DNA of 64,000 nucleotides from Paenibacillus sp. TCA20 (GCF_000732325.1 NZ_BBIW01000015.1:1-64000); one strand, 5' to 3'. Numbered from the stretch's first letter, positions 8,682-18,460 are shown. Numbers and translations are program-made. Notes: generated by a model not told the origin, from the letters alone.

Positions 8682-10043
8682 ATGAAATCATTGAAAATTC
8701 CAAAACGTCTGACGACGGCGCTTGTAAACTCGTTAACTGCAGGCGTAGTCCCCAGAGTCGGACTTGAACATATTGCTGTTGGACGCAAACCTGAGGTCGA
8801 ATCGATCTTAAGAGATATGGACAATATCGCCGAAGGCGGCGCTGCCTTCCGTTTAATTACAGGTAGATACGGAAGCGGCAAGAGCTTCTTGCTCCAAATG
8901 ATCCGTAATTATGCGATGGACCGAGATTTTGTCGTCGCAGACGCGGATCTGTCCCCGGAGCGTCGTCTGGTCGGTACAAAAGGACAGGGACTGGCCACTT
9001 ACCGGGAACTAATGACCCATCTATCCACCAAGACCCGTCCTGATGGCGGCGCACTAGAGGCCATATTGCAGAAATGGATCGCTGCGATTCAGCAGGATCT
9101 GATGCTAGAGTCCGGACTTAAGCCGGATGATCCCGCGATCACCCAGAAGGTTGAGGTCCAGATCTATGCTGTTGCAAATGAAATGCAGAACCTGGTACAT
9201 GGATTTGATTTTGCCAAGGTGCTCGCAGCTTATTGGAACGGTTACAAGCTGGGGGATGATGATCTCAAGGGTGCATCCCTTCGCTGGCTCCGCGGGGAGT
9301 ATACGACCAAGACGGAAGCTCGCAAGGAGCTCGGCGTCTCTGTCATTATAGATGATGACAATTGGTATGATTATACGAAGCTGTGGAGCGAGTTTATTGC
9401 CAGGATTGGTTACAAGGGTCTGCTGTTATTCATAGATGAAGGTGTAAACTTGTACAAAATTACGAACAGTATATCCCGGCACAGCAACTACGAGAAGCTG
9501 CTGACGATGTTTAACGATACGATGCAGGGCAAAGCAGAGCATTTAGGTATATACATGGGAGGCACGCCACAGTTTGTTGAGGATGAGCGAAGAGGGCTGT
9601 TCAGCTATGAAGCACTGCGATCTCGTCTAATCGACGGTCGTTATGGCGGAGGCCTGTTAAAGACGTACACTTCTCCCATTCTTAAGCTTGAAATGCTGTC
9701 GAATGAGGAGATACTCATTCTGCTGCAAAAATTGCGTGAGATTCACGCGATGCATTTCCAATATGAAGCTCAGCTGTCCAATGAGCAGCTGATAGCCTTC
9801 ATGCAGGCCGCAGTGGGCAGACTGGGAGCAGAACAGCTTCTGACGACACGTGAAGTGATCCGTGATTTCATGGACCTGCTTCATACGATGCATCAGCATC
9901 CAGAAACGACCTTTGAAGAGCTGCTGTCTGACCGTGAACAGGAGAGTGAACATCGTAACGGGTCTGGGTCCGTATCCGTGTCATCTAAGGAAGAACGCGC
10001 TTCAGATGATCTGGATGACTTTCTCGCGGAGTTTGACCTATGA
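8682..10043 (+). CDS. BrxD-like P-loop ATPase (DUF2791 family)
   Basis: The 453-residue AAA-type ATPase has Walker A GRYGSGKS at residues 61-68 and Walker B LLLFIDE at about 246-252, followed by a possible sensor segment YMGGTPQF. Length and motif spacing match the DUF2791/BrxD family, known from type 2 BREX phage-defence loci and from stand-alone operons with a TerB protein and an Lhr-like helicase. No BREX methylase (PglX) or phosphatase (PglZ) gene is in the window, so this is not a BREX locus as seen. The C-terminal 35 residues are Ser/Glu-rich and probably disordered. The gene begins 17 bp after the TerB gene and ends in an ATGA overlap with the helicase gene, so the three products are likely made together. 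Confidence 0.85.
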   Translation: MKSLKIPKRLTTALVNSLTAGVVPRVGLEHIAVGRKPEVESILRDMDNIAEGGAAFRLITGRYGSGKSFLLQMIRNYAMDRDFVVADADLSPERRLVGTKGQGLATYRELMTHLSTKTRPDGGALEAILQKWIAAIQQDLMLESGLKPDDPAITQKVEVQIYAVANEMQNLVHGFDFAKVLAAYWNGYKLGDDDLKGASLRWLRGEYTTKTEARKELGVSVIIDDDNWYDYTKLWSEFIARIGYKGLLLFIDEGVNLYKITNSISRHSNYEKLLTMFNDTMQGKAEHLGIYMGGTPQFVEDERRGLFSYEALRSRLIDGRYGGGLLKTYTSPILKLEMLSNEEILILLQKLREIHAMHFQYEAQLSNEQLIAFMQAAVGRLGAEQLLTTREVIRDFMDLLHTMHQHPETTFEELLSDREQESEHRNGSGSVSVSSKEERASDDLDDFLAEFDL

Positions 10044-12244
10044 GCATGAACCGGACACCCAATCCTTTTACGCGTCTGGCTCCCTTCATTCAAGAATTTA
10101 TATACAAGAAGCGGTGGGAGACGCTTCGTGAAGCACAAGTGGAAGCGTGCCGTGTCATCTTTGACACACCGAATCATTTGCTGATTGCTTCGGGTACTGC
10201 TTCGGGGAAGACTGAAGCCGCTTTTTTTCCCGCACTAACAGAGCTGTATAATCATCCTCCAGAATCCGTAGGGATACTCTACATCGGACCGTTAAAGGCG
10301 CTGATCAACGATCAGTTCGAGCGCGTAAGCGATCTGCTGAAGGAAGGTAATGTACCAGTATGGCATTGGCATGGGGATGTTTCGCAAGCAGAGAAGACCA
10401 AGCTGATGCAGAAGCCTTCGGGAGTCCTCCAAATTACGCCGGAATCATTAGAAGGATTGCTTATGAATCGGCCCAATGCAATTCCAGCCCTGTTTCATGA
10501 TTTAAGATACATTATCATCGATGAGGTTCATGCCTTTATGGGAGCCGATCGCGGTATACAGGTTCTGAGTCAGATGACAAGGATAGAGCGGATGGCTTCC
10601 TGTTCGCCACGTCGGATCGGCTTGTCGGCAACCTTAAGCGATTATGAATCGGCTGCAGGATGGCTTGGTGCAGGAACAGCCATATCCACTGAAGTGATTT
10701 CCCCACAAGGAGGGAGGAAGCTGAGGCTGTCTGTTGAGCATTTCTCCCTGCCGGATGCCCGGGATGAGAAGCAGGCAGAGCAGTTAGAGCTGGCCAAGCA
10801 GGCCTATCATCAATTCATATATGACGTAACTCATCTGAAGAAGGCGCTCGTGTTCACTAACAGCAGATCAGATGCGGAACTTACTACACTTGAGCTACGA
10901 CGGATCGCGGCAAAAAGGGAGCAGCGTGATGTTTTCCACGTCCATCATGGCAGTATTTCCGCCATGCTGCGAGAAGAGACCGAAGCTGCACTGAAGACAG
11001 GGCAAGGACCCGCGGTGGCTGCCGCGACCGTTACACTAGAACTTGGCATTGATCTTGGTGAGTTAGAGCGAGTGATCCAGCTCGGCGCACCCTACAGCAG
11101 CTCCAGCTTCGTTCAGCGTCTGGGCCGCTCAGGCCGTAGAGAGGATCAGGCGTCAGAGATGATGTTCCTCATTCCTGAGGAAGAAGATGAAGAAGCACAG
11201 CTTCCTGCTCGGATGCCGTGGACACTGCTGCGTGCTATAGCTGTGATCGAGTTGTATCTGCGGGACAAGTGGGTAGAGCCGGTGGACGTACGGAAGAAGC
11301 CTGTCGGTGTGTTGTATCATCAGACGATGAGTACGTTAAAAAGCATGGGGGAAGCAACCCCGGCTGAGCTCGCAAGACATGTACTCACACTGCCTTCCTT
11401 TAGAGAATTTACTACGCATGAGTATAAGCAATTCCTGACGTATCTATTGCAGACGGATCATATTCAGCGTACAGAGGAGGGCAGCCTGATCATCGGACTG
11501 GGCGGGGAGAAGATTGTGAACAATTACCGGTTCTACGCAGTCTTCAAGGATGATGAGGAGCATGTTGTATATAATGGGTCGGAAGAAATCGGATCAATTA
11601 CAACAGTACCGCCTCCTGGCTATTGTTTCTCTCTAGCAGGTAAGCTCTGGAAGGTCGAAGAGGTTGATGTCAAGCACAAAGCACTGTATGTCAAATCAGC
11701 TAAGGGCAAGGTCGATACACTATGGCTCGGTGCAGGAGGAGATATCCACACCAAAGTCATGCAGAAGATGCGAGAGGTCTTGGCAGGCAGCACCATATAC
11801 TCATATCTAGCTGCAGGCGCAGTTAATCGGCTTGAGCGAGCTCGAAGACTGGCTCGGGAGAGCGGGCTGCTAAACAGCATGATTATACCTGCAGGAGGAG
11901 ATTCGCTCTTCATTCTGCCGTGGGCGGGGAGCAAGCAGTTTCGTACCTTGGAGCGGCTGCTTAAGCATAATTTATCCCAGCGATTGAATTTACGATCTAT
12001 CGTGCCTATGGAGCCGTACTATATGGTTGTTTCCGGTAAGACAGATCCGATCACCATGGATCATGCGATCAGCGAAGAGCTATTAAATCTTGAGGACCCC
12101 AGCCTGTTGCTGGAGGCGGAGGAAGCGCCATACTTAGGAAAATATGATGAATTCGTATTTCCTCAGCTTGTGCGAAGCGCCTTTAGTGTAGATGGGCTTG
12201 ATGTTGTGGGTCTTGCACAGACGTTAGGATTAAAGAGCAAATAG
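10040..12244 (+). CDS. BrxHI/Lhr-like DEAD/DEAH-box helicase
   Basis: The 734-residue superfamily 2 helicase has motif I GTASGKT (residues 52-58), motif II DEVH (about 160-163), motif III SAT in GLSATLSD, and motif VI QRLGRSGRR (about 358). The long C-terminal half after the two RecA domains fits the Lhr/BrxHI group, whose members unwind nucleic acid using ATP. ATG 10040 overlaps the BrxD-like stop codon as ATGA, pointing to translational coupling. A terminator follows at 12299. Family membership is firm; the claim that it acts in defence rather than repair is inference from the operon partners. Confidence 0.88.
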   Translation: MSMNRTPNPFTRLAPFIQEFIYKKRWETLREAQVEACRVIFDTPNHLLIASGTASGKTEAAFFPALTELYNHPPESVGILYIGPLKALINDQFERVSDLLKEGNVPVWHWHGDVSQAEKTKLMQKPSGVLQITPESLEGLLMNRPNAIPALFHDLRYIIIDEVHAFMGADRGIQVLSQMTRIERMASCSPRRIGLSATLSDYESAAGWLGAGTAISTEVISPQGGRKLRLSVEHFSLPDARDEKQAEQLELAKQAYHQFIYDVTHLKKALVFTNSRSDAELTTLELRRIAAKREQRDVFHVHHGSISAMLREETEAALKTGQGPAVAAATVTLELGIDLGELERVIQLGAPYSSSSFVQRLGRSGRREDQASEMMFLIPEEEDEEAQLPARMPWTLLRAIAVIELYLRDKWVEPVDVRKKPVGVLYHQTMSTLKSMGEATPAELARHVLTLPSFREFTTHEYKQFLTYLLQTDHIQRTEEGSLIIGLGGEKIVNNYRFYAVFKDDEEHVVYNGSEEIGSITTVPPPGYCFSLAGKLWKVEEVDVKHKALYVKSAKGKVDTLWLGAGGDIHTKVMQKMREVLAGSTIYSYLAAGAVNRLERARRLARESGLLNSMIIPAGGDSLFILPWAGSKQFRTLERLLKHNLSQRLNLRSIVPMEPYYMVVSGKTDPITMDHAISEELLNLEDPSLLLEAEEAPYLGKYDEFVFPQLVRSAFSVDGLDVVGLAQTLGLKSK

Positions 12245-12637
12245 AGGATCAATATAAATAGTAAGAACAGGTTTGGAAAAGTGATATGTAATTTTTAGAC
12301 AGTGTGATCATATGAAGGTCACACTGTTTTACGTTGAACTGAGTGACGGGTGTAGCTGTTGACCAGATTGCTGAAGCAGTAATAGAAGGTTACAAAATGG
12401 TATTTATCTTCCACAGCTAATCAAAAACAACATTTAATACGTAACTAATAAGGAACAACCATTATTTTCGTAATAAATATTATGTAAACTAATCTGTTTT
12501 ATAAATGATGATAGAAATTTCATTCTAATAGTATGATCCTGCAATAAAAATTTTCTCTGCGACAAAAGCAGCTCTTCGTGATACGATTTTCTTAGATATT
12601 ACAATACATACTTAACTAATCATGAGGAGTGAAGAGG
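12245..12637. other. AT-rich intergenic region after the helicase operon
   Basis: This 393-bp gap holds the helicase terminator at 12299-12332 and then about 300 bp of AT-rich DNA. A 25-codon frame at about 12345-12422 has no supporting ribosome binding site and is not called. The promoter of the HbpS-like gene must lie here, but I cannot place it with confidence. Confidence 0.5.
12299..12332 (+). terminator. Terminator of the TerB/ATPase/helicase operon
   Basis: ACAGTGTGA (12299-12307) pairs perfectly with TCACACTGT (12319-12327), followed by a short TTTTA tail. Confidence 0.75.
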
Positions 12638-13108
12638 ATGCTGGAAATTAGTGAACGAATTAAACAGATGGAGCTTGAGGAAGAGGAGCTGCGTTTTCCT
12701 TCATTTACGAACGAAACTGCATTGAATTTGGGTCTGGCGATCATTGAAGAAGCCAAGAGAACGAATAAGAACATCACTGTAGAAATATATCGCTCCGGCC
12801 AGCGGCTGTTCAGTCATGCGATGGAGGGGACATCGGCTGATAACGAGCATTGGATTCGTCGCAAAAATAACGTCGTTCAGCATTTTGGCATGAGCTCCTG
12901 GCACGTGGCTCTGCAATTGCGTGAAGAAGACAAGAATCTTGAGAATGACTATGGACTTGCATTTGCTGATTATGTGGCTGCAGGCGGTGGTTTTCCCCTC
13001 ATCATTAATGAATTAGGACAAGTTGGTACAATCACCGTCTCCGGCCTGCCTGATCAAGAGGATCATGATTTGCTGATTAGTGCACTTAGAAGATTTTTAG
13101 CATTATAG
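12638..13108 (+). CDS. HbpS-like / UPF0303 heme-degrading-domain protein
   Basis: The 156-residue soluble protein matches the UPF0303/HbpS-like fold in length and pattern. It has an N-terminal helix rich in Glu (MELEEEELRF), a central AEEAKRTNKNITVEI-type strand region and a C-terminal GGGFPLIINELGQVGTITVSGLP block followed by a final helix. The Gly-rich GGGFPL and VGTITVSGLP segments are typical of this family, some members of which bind or process heme. ATG 12638 is supported by GAGGAG at 12624-12629, 8 nt upstream; the GTG at 12629 lies on the binding site. It is monocistronic with a strong terminator. The biochemical role here is not established. Confidence 0.75.
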   Translation: MLEISERIKQMELEEEELRFPSFTNETALNLGLAIIEEAKRTNKNITVEIYRSGQRLFSHAMEGTSADNEHWIRRKNNVVQHFGMSSWHVALQLREEDKNLENDYGLAFADYVAAGGGFPLIINELGQVGTITVSGLPDQEDHDLLISALRRFLAL

Positions 13109-13114
13109 GACTAC

Positions 13115-13166
13115 AAAAGTGAAAGCTTCGGAAAGATCAAACTCTTTCGAACTTTCACTTTTTTTG
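13115..13166 (+). terminator. Terminator of the HbpS-like gene
   Basis: A long stem, AAAGTGAAAG plus TTCG/GAAAGA on the left against TCTTTCGAACTTTCACTTT on the right, has one bulge and is followed by a T run. Confidence 0.85.
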
Positions 13167-13216
13167 TTGTTATAGGTGTTAAGAGAGCCGTGATGTCATA
13201 TGACTGAATTCTTTAT

Positions 13217-13251
13217 ATAGAGCAATTTTTGGCCAAATTTGAATGCTCTAT
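13217..13251. repeat. Inverted repeat upstream of the orphan solute-binding protein gene
   Basis: ATAGAGCA (13217-13224) and TGCTCTAT (13244-13251) form a perfect 8-bp inverted repeat around a second, imperfect palindrome centred on TTGGCCAA. It lies about 70 bp before the lipoprotein start and could be an operator or leader structure. No T tract follows. Confidence 0.4.
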
Positions 13252-13318
13252 GTCCAATTTCTCAGCTCCTCGTATGATAAAATCCAATTAATTATCCATT
13301 AAGAAAAGGGGAGTCTGA

Positions 13319-14824
13319 ATGAATATGAAGTTGATGAAGCTCGCGGCACTGACCCTATGCGGCTCACTGTTGTTAACCGCTTGCGGTGAAGCAAATTCCG
13401 CTGAAGAGCCGCCTAGTAATGAAAACGGTATGGCCAATATCAGCTGGATGAATATTTTGCATGCACCGTCGCCACCGACCGATACCGTGCTAAGCAAAAT
13501 TGAGGAAGTAACACAAACAAACATTGATTTTGCTTGGGTGCCCGATTCCTCGAAAGAAGAGCGAATCAATACCTCGCTTGCTTCTGACTCATTGGCCGAC
13601 ATTGTATCACTTACGATGCTGGAGAATTCATCCGTTCGCAATGCTTTGAAGGCAGGCGTTTTTTGGGAAGTGAGTTCCTATTTGGATGAATTCCCGAATT
13701 TGGCGGCGATCTCACAGGACATGAGAAATTCAGCGTCTATTGAAGGTAAGCTATACGGTATTCCGATGCAAAAGGATGTAGCGAGAAACGGTGTGATCAT
13801 ACGCAAGGATTGGCTCGATACATTAGGGCTGTCTGTACCACAGACGACAGATGAGCTGATGGAAGTGGCAAAAGCATTTACCGAACAAGACCCCGATGGC
13901 AATGGTGTGAAGGATACGACCGGTTTTATCGATCGAAGTGATCTCGTATTCGGGGCATTTAAGACGCTCGGATCTTATTTTGGAACACCTAGCAGCTGGG
14001 CTGTCAGCGATGATGGCAAGGTGACTCCCGAGTTCGAAACAGAAGGTTATGTGAAAACGATGGATTTTATGAAGCAGCTTTATGAAGGCGGTTACATTAA
14101 TCAAAGCTTTGCGGTTACAGCCAAATCGGATCAGCAGCAAGGTTTCTCACAAGGTAAGGCAGGCATATATGTGGGAGCCCTATTCGACAGTAAAAACCTG
14201 CTTAACTCTGCCAAAGGAGTTCAGGATAATATGGAGCTTGTCATGGTTAACGATATCACATCTACAGGGAATAAAAGTGATCGCGCCATCTGGTCTACGA
14301 GTAATGGGGTAGGAGGACTCCTAGCTTTTCCTAAATCGGAAGTAAAGGATGAACAGGAGCTGAAGCGAATTCTTCAATTTGTAAACGATGTAATGTCTGA
14401 AGAAGTGTACACGCTAATGACTTATGGTATTGAAGGTATACATTATTCAATGAATGAAGATAAATCGGTAACCATTATTAATCAAAAATTGTGGGAACAG
14501 GAGGTTCAGCCGTTTGCCTCCTCCAGACCGAAGGAGCCCGGCTATGAAGTCCACGATAATGATCCGCTGAAAACGGAAGCAGGAAGGCTCATTCAAGATA
14601 ACGCCACCTTTGCTGTACTCAACCCTCTATACTCGCTGGAGTCTGATACGTATTCCTCACAAGGGTCTGAGCTGCAAAAAATCATTACGGACGCGACCTA
14701 TAAATATATTCTTGGAGATATCAATTTGGATGAATTTAAGCAGCAGGTTCAAAGATGGAGAAAGAGTGGAGGAGATCAGATCATCTCAGAATATGAAGCA
14801 GCTTATAAAGCGGTAAACAGCTAA
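13319..14824 (+). CDS. Orphan extracellular solute-binding lipoprotein (LplA/LipO type)
   Basis: The 501-residue protein begins with a basic, hydrophobic signal ending in lipobox LTAC (lipidated Cys22), followed by an acidic linker. The body shows the family 1 sugar-binding layout, including an EF-like loop EQDPDGNGVKDTTG near residue 190 and the C-terminal RWRKSGGDQIISEYEAAY motif shared by large LplA-type proteins. Such proteins bind oligosaccharides for ABC import. No permease or ATPase gene is adjacent, so it must dock with an importer encoded elsewhere or act as a sensor. The pectinesterase gene follows on the same strand after a GC-rich palindrome. AAGGGGAG at 13306-13313 supports ATG 13319. 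Confidence 0.85.
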   Translation: MNMKLMKLAALTLCGSLLLTACGEANSAEEPPSNENGMANISWMNILHAPSPPTDTVLSKIEEVTQTNIDFAWVPDSSKEERINTSLASDSLADIVSLTMLENSSVRNALKAGVFWEVSSYLDEFPNLAAISQDMRNSASIEGKLYGIPMQKDVARNGVIIRKDWLDTLGLSVPQTTDELMEVAKAFTEQDPDGNGVKDTTGFIDRSDLVFGAFKTLGSYFGTPSSWAVSDDGKVTPEFETEGYVKTMDFMKQLYEGGYINQSFAVTAKSDQQQGFSQGKAGIYVGALFDSKNLLNSAKGVQDNMELVMVNDITSTGNKSDRAIWSTSNGVGGLLAFPKSEVKDEQELKRILQFVNDVMSEEVYTLMTYGIEGIHYSMNEDKSVTIINQKLWEQEVQPFASSRPKEPGYEVHDNDPLKTEAGRLIQDNATFAVLNPLYSLESDTYSSQGSELQKIITDATYKYILGDINLDEFKQQVQRWRKSGGDQIISEYEAAYKAVNS

Positions 14825-14849
14825 GAAAAGTGAATATCAGGCTCAATCG

Positions 14850-14897
14850 TCGGGTGCCCGAGCAGTGCGAAGTTTTTCTTACTGCTCGGGCACCCGA
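14850..14897. repeat. 17-bp perfect GC-rich inverted repeat between SBP and pectinesterase genes
   Basis: TCGGGTGCCCGAGCAGT (14850-14866) is the exact reverse complement of 14881-14897, with a 14-nt loop containing TTTTT. There is no T run after the right arm, so it is not a textbook intrinsic terminator, though such a stable hairpin could still stop transcription or protect mRNA. Confidence 0.75.
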
Positions 14898-15024
14898 GCT
14901 AATCTCATAATATGACAGCGCATTCATAAAAGAATCCATTTTCACTTGAAAGGGGTGATTGTATTGGACGAGTAAAGAAATGAACTAGGCAGAAGACGAA
15001 ATTATAACTTAAAGGAGGAAGTTT

Positions 15025-18000
15025 ATGAAAAAAATAGTGTCAGTATTACTCGCTGCATCTATGCTCATGATGACTTCATTAACGGGCATGACATTTGCGG
15101 AAACAGCACCTGCTGTGCAAGATGAACGACTGCCGGCAGTCAGCAGAGATTACACGACGGTAGAGAATAGCAGTGGCACAAGCTTTAATTCTAGTGAAGA
15201 AAGCGCAACACCAGAGGGAGAACAGGGAACGGTCTATTATGTTAATGAGGATTTTGAGGACACGGCTGTCGATACAACTCCAACTGGATACACATTTATG
15301 CCGAATCCGCAGGACACGGATCATATAGTAGTGGTTAAGGACATCCCTTCCGATACCACTGGTAATGGATCAGACAAAGCCCTCTTACTATACGATAATG
15401 CGGTCGGAAGTACCGAGTTTTTACGCAAATTTGCACCGCAGAAGGGTAAGTTTATTCTGGAAGTCGATATGACCTCTCCAGGCTGGCCAGGTACCGCAAC
15501 CGTTCTCAATCTTCAGGACGAGACAGGAAGCAAAACGGCCTTGTCCATCCAATTACGCAAACCAACAGCGCCTGTTGCAGAGCCAGATTACACATTGGTT
15601 TACAAAAGAAATGGAGCAGATTACAAACTCGCCGATCCTTTAGTTAATAATCAATGGTACAACCTGAGATTAGTGACGAACGTAGCAGCGAAGACTGCAG
15701 ATATTTATCTAGATAATCAGCTAGTGGCAGATGATGCGCCACTTGAAGCAGATCTGACAGCTTCAGGAATAGGCCGGATCTCTACCAAAACGCCAGGAAC
15801 GGGTAAAGGAACGATCTACTATGACAATCTTAAAGTATATGTAGAGCCGGTAGAGAGTCCGAAGGGACTCACTGCAGTACCCGGCAACGAAAAAGCCCAG
15901 CTCCAATGGACGGCTGCTGAAGGCGCTTCTACTTATACTGTCAAGAGGAGCATGACAGAAGGCGGTCCTTATGAAACTGTTGCGAGTGGAATTACTGATG
16001 TTTCCTATATTGATGAGGACTTGGTGAATGATACAACTTATTATTACGTCGTGACTGCAGTGGGATCAACGGGAAAGAGTGGCTCTTCGAATGAAGTGAC
16101 AGTAACTCCTTCCTCGGCAGCCATCAGACCCGATCCACCCGCGGGAATTATGATCTCCGCTCGAAGCGCGCAAGCTGATTTAAATTGGCAGGGTGTTGAG
16201 AATGCCATCAGCTATACGATTAAGCGAAGCACGAATCCGGAAGGTCCATTTGAGACGGTTGCATCGAAGATAACCACAACCTCCTACAGAGACGGTGGAT
16301 TGGATAATGGAACGACGTATTATTACGTCATTTCTGCGGTAAGCATTGGTGGAGAAGGTGACAACTCCAAAGCGGTAACAGTAACACCTACAGATCATCT
16401 ATCGACCCCAACGGTTACAGCAGCACCGCTGCCTAATGGAGCAGAGCTCCATTGGGAGAGGTTAGATGGCGCGTCACTTTATGAAGTGCGTCGTTCCGAT
16501 ACTTCGGAAGGTCCCTATCAATTAATTGGAACCGTATCCGAATCTACGTATCTTGATTCCGGACTCATGATCGGATTTCCGTATTATTACAGAGTCACTG
16601 CAGTGAGCGACCACTCGCGTAGTCTCGATTCAGCAGCCGTAGGCATCCGTCCATCTGCTATCGACGGCACACCTGCAGCACCTTCTGGATTGACAACTGA
16701 ACCGGCAGCCGAGAGTGTGGTACTGAATTGGGATTCCGTCTCAGAGGCAACATATTATTCTGTCAAACGGAGCAGTTCAGAGAATGGTCCATATGAGCTG
16801 ATTGTAAGCGATCTAACCGAGACAAGCTACACGGACAGCGGACTCACGAATGGGGTTCCTTACTACTATATTGTTACGGCTACAAACGCTGCGGGGGAGG
16901 GAGCTTCCTCTATTCCCTTAAAAGAGGTACCTGCACAGGTGATTGTAGTTGCTAAAGACGACGCCGGACAATATTCTAATGTGCAAGATGCCATTAATGC
17001 GGTCCCAAGCAACAGTCCGGCTCAGACGGTAATTAAAATTAAAGACGGCACGTATCGGGAGAAAATCAGTGTACCATCCGATAAAATCAATATACGTGTA
17101 ATCGGAGAAAGCAGAGAAGGCACGATACTGATCTATGGAGACTCTGCCAGCACCTTAGATGGGAATGGGAACCCGCTGGGAACTTCCAACAGTTATAGCT
17201 TCAGGGTTCTGGCGAATGATTTCACAGCGGAGCGGTTAACTATACAAAATGATGCAGGCATTGATGCGGGCCAGGCAGTCGCGTTATATGCCAATGCAGA
17301 TCGACTCGTATTCCGGGATGTCAGCTTGCGAGGACATCAGGATACGTTATACGCTAATAATGGACGTCATTATTATAAGGACAGCTATATCGAGGGAACT
17401 GTAGATTTCATATTTGGAAATGCTTCTGCTGTATTTGAAAATAGTGACATCCATAGTCTCCGTAATGGTTATGTCACGGCGGCTTCGACTGGTGCAGGAA
17501 AGCCAGGTTATGTATTCATTAATAGCCGGATTACAGCAGATCCAGGCGTAACAGGAGTAACACTGGGAAGACCATGGCGTGCTGATGCCAATGTTATTTA
17601 CGTGAACAGCTACCTTGGTGAGCATATATCTCCAGAAGGCTGGAATAACTGGGGCAATGTGAATAATGAAGCCACTGCACGTTATGGCGAGTATGCGAGT
17701 TATGGACCTGGAGCCAATCCGAAGAGCAGATATCGCTGGACTAAGCAGTTAACACTTGAAGAGGCGGCATGGTATACGCCGGCTAACATTTTGAGTGGAA
17801 GTGATGGCTGGAACCCGGTTGATTCAATTGACTTGGCTAATAGTAATCGGGAGCTGGAAGCATTGAATGTGGATGGTGTGGCTGTACCTGATTTTGATCC
17901 TCAGGTGACTGATTACCAAGTTGAGCTGGAAGCCCAAAGTGAGATCCCAATCGTTACTGCTACAGCTCAATCAGAGAAGTCTGTCATTTCGATCGAGCAA

Positions 18001-18441
18001 GCAGAGAACGTTCCTGGAAGTGCGGTTATCCATGTAACTTCTCAGGACGGAGGCGTCAAAATCTATGAGATCGAATTTGTCTTCGGCGAGGATGAATTGC
18101 CCCCTGTTCTACAGCTTGAAGTGGATAAGCCTGTCCTCAAGGCAAGAGGGCATCGAATGGAGACGATTCGAGTCACTGCTAACGCAACCGATGAGGAATC
18201 TGGAATAGCTTCCATCACTCTCGTATCCATTACCAGCAATGAACCTGACAATGGAAAAGGCGACGGAAACACGAATAATGATATTCAGGGAGCAGAATAT
18301 GGTACTTCAGATTTTGAATTTGAATTAAGGGCAGAGCGTTCAGGCGCTGGTTCAGGGCGAGTGTATACAATAACGTATGAGGCTGCTGATGATGCCGGTA
18401 ATCGAACCACTGCGAATGTAACCGTCACTGTTGAACACTGA
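15025..18441 (+). CDS. Secreted multidomain pectinesterase (CE8) with four FN3 modules
   Basis: The 1138-residue secreted protein has a signal peptide (about residues 1-26, ending near TFA) and a LamG-like sandwich (about 65-275). Four fibronectin type III modules start near residues 276, 366, 458 and 547. The pectinesterase right-handed helix runs about 637-935, then come a cadherin-like sandwich (about 945-1030) and a terminal Ig-like domain. Family catalytic residues are in place: Asp773 in GHQDTL, Asp794 in DFIFG and Arg852 in LGRPWR. The enzyme removes methyl esters from homogalacturonan so that lyases can act. No anchor or SLH motif is seen. AAAGGAGG at 15011-15018 sits 6 nt before ATG 15025. 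It is the only clear pectin gene in the window; no pectate lyase is adjacent. Confidence 0.93.
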   Translation: MKKIVSVLLAASMLMMTSLTGMTFAETAPAVQDERLPAVSRDYTTVENSSGTSFNSSEESATPEGEQGTVYYVNEDFEDTAVDTTPTGYTFMPNPQDTDHIVVVKDIPSDTTGNGSDKALLLYDNAVGSTEFLRKFAPQKGKFILEVDMTSPGWPGTATVLNLQDETGSKTALSIQLRKPTAPVAEPDYTLVYKRNGADYKLADPLVNNQWYNLRLVTNVAAKTADIYLDNQLVADDAPLEADLTASGIGRISTKTPGTGKGTIYYDNLKVYVEPVESPKGLTAVPGNEKAQLQWTAAEGASTYTVKRSMTEGGPYETVASGITDVSYIDEDLVNDTTYYYVVTAVGSTGKSGSSNEVTVTPSSAAIRPDPPAGIMISARSAQADLNWQGVENAISYTIKRSTNPEGPFETVASKITTTSYRDGGLDNGTTYYYVISAVSIGGEGDNSKAVTVTPTDHLSTPTVTAAPLPNGAELHWERLDGASLYEVRRSDTSEGPYQLIGTVSESTYLDSGLMIGFPYYYRVTAVSDHSRSLDSAAVGIRPSAIDGTPAAPSGLTTEPAAESVVLNWDSVSEATYYSVKRSSSENGPYELIVSDLTETSYTDSGLTNGVPYYYIVTATNAAGEGASSIPLKEVPAQVIVVAKDDAGQYSNVQDAINAVPSNSPAQTVIKIKDGTYREKISVPSDKINIRVIGESREGTILIYGDSASTLDGNGNPLGTSNSYSFRVLANDFTAERLTIQNDAGIDAGQAVALYANADRLVFRDVSLRGHQDTLYANNGRHYYKDSYIEGTVDFIFGNASAVFENSDIHSLRNGYVTAASTGAGKPGYVFINSRITADPGVTGVTLGRPWRADANVIYVNSYLGEHISPEGWNNWGNVNNEATARYGEYASYGPGANPKSRYRWTKQLTLEEAAWYTPANILSGSDGWNPVDSIDLANSNRELEALNVDGVAVPDFDPQVTDYQVELEAQSEIPIVTATAQSEKSVISIEQAENVPGSAVIHVTSQDGGVKIYEIEFVFGEDELPPVLQLEVDKPVLKARGHRMETIRVTANATDEESGIASITLVSITSNEPDNGKGDGNTNNDIQGAEYGTSDFEFELRAERSGAGSGRVYTITYEAADDAGNRTTANVTVTVEH

Positions 18442-18460
18442 TTACATTAATCGAAGTAAG

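Noticed and set aside
8682..12244. Possible complete BREX locus
   Set aside because: No PglX methylase, PglZ, BrxC or BrxA/B genes are present on either side; only the BrxD-like and BrxHI-like members occur.
12345..12422. Short frame (MTGVAVDQIAEAV to a stop) after the helicase terminator
   Set aside because: Only about 25 codons, GTG start, no binding site; could be a remnant but cannot be supported.
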